Of a stretch of DNA of 13,685 bases, positions 12,979 to 13,685 are shown one piece after another. The notes below the pieces were generated by a model. That model ran no database searches. It was not told where the DNA came from and saw nothing but the letters and a program-made list of their open reading frames with translations. Numbering within the stretch: position 1 is the first letter of the stretch; every line of letters begins with the position of its first letter. The stretch spans positions 1 through 13,685 of the forward strand of contig JARFQZ010000194.1 of NCBI GenBank assembly GCA_029287515.1. Direction: 5' to 3'. Both the position numbers and the translations under genes were made by a program. Source of the DNA: Lysobacterales bacterium. Its GTDB lineage: Bacteria > Pseudomonadota > Gammaproteobacteria > Xanthomonadales > SZUA-36.

Positions 12979-13542
12979 TCAGAGGCGAGTCCGCGCAAAG
13001 CTGACGGCGCCGCCCAACAGGATCAACAGCCCGCCCAACAGGGCAAACAGCGGAACCTGGGTAGCCGTGGTCGGCAGAGCTTCAGGCTCTGGTTCCGGCT
13101 CTGGTGCTGGTGCAGGTGCAGGCGCAGGTGCTGGTGCAGCCGCTGGTGCCGCTGCAGGCAAGCTCCAGTTGCCAGCCATGGGAATGTACACGTTTATTTC
13201 CTGGCGGGGTGCAAGTTCGGCAAGCCTTACGGTCTGACCGCCAATCTCGGCAGTGGCGCCGCGCGCAGGAAATCTGCGCTCGGAAGCGGACCAGGAACCA
13301 TCCGGCATCTGCCACTGAATGATGGTTGAGTTAACGCCCTGGCGAACAACGCGAGCCGAGAGCTTGACGGCCTGCGTGCCTCGTTTGTCAACAACGTCGA
13401 GACATGCGCTAGCGATACTGGGATTGCTCTCGAGCATTTCAGCGTTCCAGATAACGTCGCTACACGTCGCAGCCTGTGCAGTGGTGGTAAATCCGAGTGC
13501 GCCCAGAAGTACCAGCATGGTAATTAACATCGTCTTCTTCAT
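12979..13542 (-). CDS. Putative sortase substrate: secreted protein with LPTTA anchor
   Basis: A 187-residue protein of unknown function with clear architecture. It starts with a signal peptide (MKKTMLITMLVLLGALG, cleavage likely after TAQA at 24). A compact domain of about 100 residues follows, with two cysteines (27 and 47) that could form a disulfide. Next are an Ala/Pro then Glu/Pro stalk at 129-154, LPTTA at 156-160, a hydrophobic helix at about 164-182, and the tail ARTRL. Motif, helix and basic tail in this order form a cell-wall sorting signal, and LPxTA is the type used by class D sortases. A sortase gene ends 12 bp upstream, so the two are probably an operon. The ATG at 13542 is preferred over an in-frame GTG at 13554, which belongs to the AGGGAG ribosome-binding region. 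Where a Gram-negative cell would attach it is unknown. Confidence 0.8.
   Translation of the reverse strand: MKKTMLITMLVLLGALGFTTTAQAATCSDVIWNAEMLESNPSIASACLDVVDKRGTQAVKLSARVVRQGVNSTIIQWQMPDGSWSASERRFPARGATAEIGGQTVRLAELAPRQEINVYIPMAGNWSLPAAAPAAAPAPAPAPAPAPEPEPEPEALPTTATQVPLFALLGGLLILLGGAVSFARTRL
13081..13158 (-). repeat. Low-complexity repeat encoding an Ala-Pro/Glu-Pro stalk
   Basis: Tandem six-base units of the GCACCT/GCGCCT and GAACCG/GAGCC type code for residues 129-154, alternating Ala-Pro and then Glu-Pro. Such stalks lift a domain away from its anchor. The tract is prone to length change by slippage, so copy number may vary between strains. Confidence 0.8.
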
Positions 13543-13554
13543 ATACTCCCTCAC

Positions 13555-13685
13555 TTAGGTTTTTGCCAAAAGATGCTCAGCTGTTGCCGTCACAATATAC
13601 CGCTTCGGCGCATGCCCAACATAATAAAAAGGATAGCAGGTTACAAGTGTCAATGTACGTTCGGTCGTTGGCGCAAGCACTGAAA
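13555..13685 (-). CDS. Class-D-like sortase, C-terminal end (5' part outside window)
   Basis: This reading frame is cut by the right edge; 42 codons and a TAA are visible. The peptide contains LTLVTCYPFYYVG followed by HAPKRYIV. This is the sortase active-site region: the catalytic cysteine in TLVTC and, 12 residues later, the catalytic arginine in PKRY. The CYPFYYVG-APKR pattern is what I associate with class D sortases (LPxTA users) rather than the proteobacterial class GN sortases. Sortases are membrane-anchored transpeptidases that cut substrate sorting signals and join the protein to an amine. The catalytic histidine and the membrane anchor must lie beyond the window. The stop codon is 12 bp before the start of the LPTTA protein. 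Confidence 0.87.
   Translation of the reverse strand, partial: SVLAPTTERTLTLVTCYPFYYVGHAPKRYIVTATAEHLLAKT

Noticed and set aside
13081..13158. Short tandem repeats considered as a CRISPR or minisatellite
   Set aside because: Units are six bases, in frame and encode a Pro-rich stalk; there are no spacers.

Overview
The window is a stretch of gammaproteobacterial chromosome of moderate to high GC. The main clue is a conserved block: ygfB-pepP-ubiH-ubiI-like genes run leftward, and a TIGR02449 coiled-coil gene, zapA, 6S RNA and ygfA run rightward. This is the E. coli/Pseudomonas arrangement around ssrS. The sequence does not show the genus. The FNR-type sites, NsrR and a Gram-negative sortase would suit a free-living, possibly marine or sediment, facultative denitrifier, but that is inference. 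I see no insertion sequence, phage gene, tRNA, rRNA or CRISPR array.

Layout. At 1-463 is the 3' end of proS. At 478-2888, leftward, lie a fumarylacetoacetate-hydrolase-family enzyme, trpS (ATGA overlap with the former) and a secreted START-like protein. Divergent from these is oxyR (2912-3829), with both redox cysteines. From 9214 down to 3838 runs a tightly packed leftward operon: ygfB, pepP, ubiH, a UbiI/UbiF-type hydroxylase and cysK. The last three are joined by ATGA overlaps. From 9261 rightward come a consensus promoter, the short coiled-coil gene, zapA, 6S RNA, 5-formyltetrahydrofolate cyclo-ligase, an EVE-domain protein and rpiA. The rpiA 3' end overlaps the convergent gene for a lipoprotein cytochrome c.

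The right third is the most distinctive part. The cytochrome c gene and an nsrR-type NO-sensor gene diverge from a 189-bp intergenic region. It holds two FNR/ANR/DNR-type boxes 20 bp apart, one perfect. Each lies about 41.5 bp upstream of a predicted start site, one for each gene. This reads as a compact oxygen/NO switch.

At the right edge, leftward, is the C-terminal end of a class-D-like sortase, cut by the window. Its stop codon is 12 nt before a small secreted protein with an Ala/Pro/Glu-rich stalk, an LPTTA motif, a membrane helix and an Arg-containing tail. This looks like a dedicated sortase-substrate pair in a Gram-negative bacterium, closed by a strong leftward terminator. I consider it the best candidate for an under-described system here.

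A recurring oddity is near-consensus -10 boxes only 6-9 nt from start codons, without Shine-Dalgarno sequences (oxyR, the START-like gene, the coiled-coil gene). These suggest leaderless mRNAs.
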